A stretch of DNA of 33,435 nt, from positions 337-33,771 of the forward strand of contig WQTE01000018.1 of NCBI GenBank assembly GCA_009786445.1, given 5' to 3'. The notes under the pieces are model-generated. The model saw nothing but the letters and a program-made list of their open reading frames with translations. It did not search any database and was not told the origin of the DNA. Made by a program: the position numbers and the translations under genes. Positions 31,118 to 33,435 of this stretch are shown in pieces (the first letter of the stretch is position 1; every line of letters starts with the position of its first letter). Source of the DNA: Oscillospiraceae bacterium (GTDB lineage: Bacteria > Bacillota > Clostridia > Oscillospirales > Oscillospiraceae).

Positions 31118-32101
31118 CTAAAGGGTTACTGTCAGAAATTCGTTTGTTCCAGTTACGGTGTAAACCTGCTCACCTGCCGGAATGAATAGGGTTTCGCCCT
31201 TTTTTATGGTAAACGACTCGCTTTGAGCCTTAATTGTTCCTGCACCATCTATGCAAATTATGGATATGAAGCTTTCTTTGCTGCCCGTTATATCCACTGT
31301 GGAATTTTTTAGTTTGTAGCTGTATGTGGTGAAGTAGGGGCATGAGCGGAGCAAAGCTATCTGTCTCACCGAGCTGTCGTCGAGGATTTGCTCAGGTGCG
31401 GTGTTTAGGTTTTGAGGTTCGGGCGTTGCTACGTCCAGACCTTTTTTTATGTGTAAAGGGCGTTTATTGCCCTCTTTATCAGTTCTGCCGTAGTCGTAGA
31501 GTCTGTAGGTCACGTTTGAGCTTTGCTGAATCTCGCAGATTACTATGCCTTTTCCGATGGCGTGTATGGTTCCTGCCGGGATGAAGTAGATTTCCCCTTT
31601 TTTTACGGGTACTTTTCTCAGAATGGTTTCCATATCGTCTGTTTTTATTTTTTCTTCAATCTCAGAGCGAGTGGTTTTTTTGCTCACCCCGTAGTATAAA
31701 TAAGACCCCGGCTCGCTTTCTAATATCAGCCACATTTCGGTTTTGCCGTTGTCTCCCTCGTTTATTTTTGCATATTCATCGCCGGGGTGAACCTGGATTG
31801 ACAGGTCATCCCTTGCATCTATGAACTTAATAAGTATCGGAAGCTGTCCGTTTTTTGTTTTTGCTTTAGTTCCGAGCGGATTTTCTCCGGTTTCTTTTTC
31901 GAGGTCTATTAGGTATTGCTCAAGTGTTTTTCCCGCATTTTCACCATCTGCTATTTTGCTGCCGCCATCTTTGTGTGTGGAGAGTTCCCAGCTTTCGGCT
32001 ATTATGTCGCCTGCACCGTCTTTGCCGTAGTAAGTTTCTAAAACGCTGCCGCCCCATATGTAGTTTGCATAGTGCGGCGCCAGTTTCACAGGTTTTAGCA
32101 T
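31118..32101 (-). CDS. manA: Mannose-6-phosphate isomerase, class I
   Basis: This 327-residue Zn2+ enzyme interconverts mannose-6-phosphate and fructose-6-phosphate. Ligands and landmarks are LSIQVHPGDEYA, GKTEMWLIL (Glu), and IPAGTIHAIGKG (His), with the N-terminal YIWGG and SWELSTHKDG typical of short Firmicute ManA. The length equals the short Bacillus-type enzyme. AGAGGAG lies just before the ATG. It follows glcK on the same strand, with 145 bp between them that contain a long inverted repeat. Together they feed glucose and mannose into fructose-6-phosphate. Confidence 0.93.
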   Translation of the reverse strand: MLKPVKLAPHYANYIWGGSVLETYYGKDGAGDIIAESWELSTHKDGGSKIADGENAGKTLEQYLIDLEKETGENPLGTKAKTKNGQLPILIKFIDARDDLSIQVHPGDEYAKINEGDNGKTEMWLILESEPGSYLYYGVSKKTTRSEIEEKIKTDDMETILRKVPVKKGEIYFIPAGTIHAIGKGIVICEIQQSSNVTYRLYDYGRTDKEGNKRPLHIKKGLDVATPEPQNLNTAPEQILDDSSVRQIALLRSCPYFTTYSYKLKNSTVDITGSKESFISIICIDGAGTIKAQSESFTIKKGETLFIPAGEQVYTVTGTNEFLTVTL

Positions 32102-32123
32102 TTTTGTCTCCTCTTTATGTTAT

Positions 32124-32219
32124 GCAGATGACGGGCGGTTTGCGGAGTCTTTTTTGCGAGAACAGTGGCGCAATGCTCTCTGGCTCGCAAAAAAGCGGAG
32201 CAAATTGCCCATCATCTGC
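32124..32219. repeat. 96-bp imperfect inverted repeat between glcK and manA
   Basis: The left arm begins GCAGATGACGGGCGGTTTGC and the right arm, read in reverse complement, begins GCAGATGATGGGCAATTTGC. The arms go on to share TTTTTTGCGAG, giving about 37 bp of arm with a few mismatches and a loop of about 22 bp. The element fills most of the glcK-manA gap and would fold into a long hairpin in the mRNA. Confidence 0.75.
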
Positions 32220-32246
32220 GGTGGCGGGACGGGCAGGGCCCATCTT

Positions 32247-33200
32247 CTACATTTTTGCCAGCATTGCTGCTCCGATGATTCCCGCATCATTTCCGAGCTC
32301 TGCGAGGACTATTGGTGGGTTTTCTGCTTGATTTCTTGTAAATGTCAGATGTTTTGTCTTTTCTGTTAGTGGTTTCATCAATTTGTCGCCCGCATTGCTG
32401 ACTCCGCCGCCGACTATGACTACCTCCGGGCGAAATAGCGACATCATTGACCCGACTCCTGCTGCTACATATGATATGTACTGATCCACAACTTTTATTG
32501 CAACGTCATCTCCCTTGTCCATTGCATCAAAGGCGGTCTTGGCTTCTACTTTGTCGAGATTCCCTTCGCACAGCTTGTTTAGCAGGCTTTCCGGATGCTG
32601 CTTTATCGCCTGTTTTATCTGCCTAATCAGTGCAGTCGCAGATGCGTATGCTTCAAAGCAGCCTTTTAGTCCGCAAGAGCATATTTCACCGCCATATAAT
32701 AGAGTTGTGTGCCCTATTTCGGCACCAAGTCTGTCGCTGCCGCTGAATATTTTTTTGTCAATAATTATGCCGCCACCGACTCCGGTACCCAGTGTTATCA
32801 TACACGCATTTTCATAGTCTCGTGCTGCTCCTACAAGAACTTCTCCGAGTGCGGCGCAGTTTGCATCGTTTTCAATATATACAGGCATAGCAAAGTGCTT
32901 TTCAAGTTCATCCTGAAACGGCACGTTTTCCCAGCCTAAATTATTTGAAAATACGAGTAGATTTGTTTTGCGGTTTACGCACCCCGGTGAGCCAACACCT
33001 ACCGCTTCAATATCCCCCATGTCGAGATTTGCTTTTTTTGTTGCTTCAAAAGCGGCATTTGCAATTGATGCGCAGACTTCTTCAAATGTCCTGCTCGCAT
33101 TTGTCGGTTCACTATATTTGGCAATAATTTTGTAGTTTTCATCCACTACTCCTGCCACTATGTTTGTGCCGCCAAGGTCGATTCCCACATAATACTTCAT
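32247..33200 (-). CDS. glcK: ROK-family glucokinase
   Basis: This 317-residue cytosolic kinase shows the ATP-binding GIDLGGTNIVAGVVD, the sugar-binding IENDANCAALGE and LGTGVGGGIII, and the ROK zinc site in GEICSCGLKGCFEAYAS. The GHTTLL His is in place. Length and motifs match Firmicute GlcK; other ROK sugars (fructose, N-acetylmannosamine) are possible but less likely. AAAGGAG lies upstream of the ATG. It is the first gene of a glcK-manA unit, under a promoter at 33242-33269. Confidence 0.9.
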   Translation of the reverse strand: MKYYVGIDLGGTNIVAGVVDENYKIIAKYSEPTNASRTFEEVCASIANAAFEATKKANLDMGDIEAVGVGSPGCVNRKTNLLVFSNNLGWENVPFQDELEKHFAMPVYIENDANCAALGEVLVGAARDYENACMITLGTGVGGGIIIDKKIFSGSDRLGAEIGHTTLLYGGEICSCGLKGCFEAYASATALIRQIKQAIKQHPESLLNKLCEGNLDKVEAKTAFDAMDKGDDVAIKVVDQYISYVAAGVGSMMSLFRPEVVIVGGGVSNAGDKLMKPLTEKTKHLTFTRNQAENPPIVLAELGNDAGIIGAAMLAKM

Positions 33201-33241
33201 ACTTTGTCTCCTTTGCCGGAACTTTTCATAATTTTCAAACT

Positions 33242-33269
33242 ATTCTACCATATATATTACAATTAGCAA
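33242..33269 (-). promoter_or_regulatory. Promoter of glcK-manA
   Basis: On the minus strand TTGCTA (33269-33264), 16 bp, then TAGAAT (33247-33242) lies about 42 bp before the glcK ATG. Its -35 lies inside the spacer of a plus-strand promoter, so the two overlap. Confidence 0.6.
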
Positions 33270-33286
33270 ATAAAATGTGGTATACT
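33257..33286 (+). promoter_or_regulatory. Divergent plus-strand promoter at the window's right edge
   Basis: TTACAA (33257-33262), 18 bp, then an extended -10 TGGTATACT with TATACT at 33281-33286. Transcription would start near 33293 and run out of the window. Confidence 0.55.
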
Positions 33287-33292
33287 TACATT

Positions 33293-33400
33293 ACAAGACC
33301 CACCGACAGATAATGTGTGGTAGACGGCTTGTGACCTCGTTTGTTCTGCTACCCCACTGAGGCAAGAATAAACAATAACATAGATATTTCAATGTCCGAG
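33293..33400 (+). other. Possible structured leader or small RNA start
   Basis: The first hundred bases after the predicted start have no ORF but can pair in mutually exclusive ways. ACAAG with CTTGT closes one hairpin. TGTGGTAG pairs with CTACCCCA, and CCTC with GAGG, in another. This could be a 5' leader with switching structure or the 5' part of a small RNA; no known class is recognised. Confidence 0.3.
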
Positions 33401-33402
33401 GG

Positions 33403-33427
33403 GCAAATATTTTTGTCAAATATTTGC
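33403..33427. repeat. Perfect inverted repeat at the window end
   Basis: GCAAATATTT-TTGTC-AAATATTTGC is a perfect 10-bp stem with a 5-nt loop. It may be an operator or the hairpin ending the short transcript that starts near 33293. The window stops 8 bp later, so a U-run could not be assessed. Confidence 0.6.
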
Positions 33428-33435
33428 GAATAATA

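Overview
The window looks like a chromosomal segment from a low-to-medium GC Firmicute, most likely a Clostridia-class anaerobe. The grounds are strong AGGAGG-type ribosome binding sites (two of them before TTG starts), sigma-A-like promoters, a SpoIID/LytB protein with choline-binding-type repeats, an SH3b cell-wall protein, a K+-dependent membrane pyrophosphatase and a teichoic-acid/polysaccharide ABC exporter. The species cannot be named from the sequence alone.

Layout. (a) 1-960: the tail of a DUF234-type ATPase and a two-gene SMR/EamA-like small membrane transporter pair. (b) About 1010-12650: an AT-richer accessory island. It is bracketed by two diverged copies of the same junction, the SMR gene plus the last codons of the spoIID-like gene. 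It holds a four-gene minus-strand operon (N6-adenine DNA methyltransferase, dual-GHKL histidine kinase/MORC-like ATPase, receiver-only response regulator, HNH endonuclease), an IS1634-type transposase remnant, an XRE regulator, a YbaK-like deacylase, a two-TM protein of unknown function and two convergent AAA_14-DUF4143 ATPases. (c) 12749-16718: the SpoIID/LytB surface protein, divergent from a Wzm/Wzt- or TagGH-like exporter. (d) 16730-21709: an rsmE - orphan cheY-like - CtpE-like P-type ATPase operon and an MFS transporter. (e) 21879-24044: hppA. (f) 24173-27995: an L-arabinose-type operon (FGGY kinase, araD, FucI/AraA-superfamily isomerase). (g) 28131-31084: the SH3b-repeat wall protein, divergent from an AI-2E family permease. 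(h) 31118-33435: glcK-manA and, at the right edge, a divergent promoter with a possibly structured transcript running out of the window.

The most notable content is the island operon at 1120-6954. It joins restriction-modification parts (methyltransferase, HNH nuclease) to an apparently intact two-component relay whose kinase also carries an N-terminal Hsp90/MutL/MORC-type ATPase. I infer a signal-gated DNA-targeting defence system. GHKL (MutL/MORC) ATPases in restriction-modification loci and two-component-like defence (Detocs) are known precedents, but I do not recognise this four-gene combination as a named system. Other island features worth attention are three 16-bp dyad repeats at an exact 33-bp period, followed by a hairpin covering the Shine-Dalgarno of a DUF4143 ATPase gene, and a 12-codon leader ORF overlapping the methyltransferase start.

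The core genes cover envelope biogenesis, ion and pyrophosphate energetics and sugar catabolism: arabinose to xylulose-5-phosphate, glucose and mannose to fructose-6-phosphate. No tRNA, rRNA or CRISPR array was seen.
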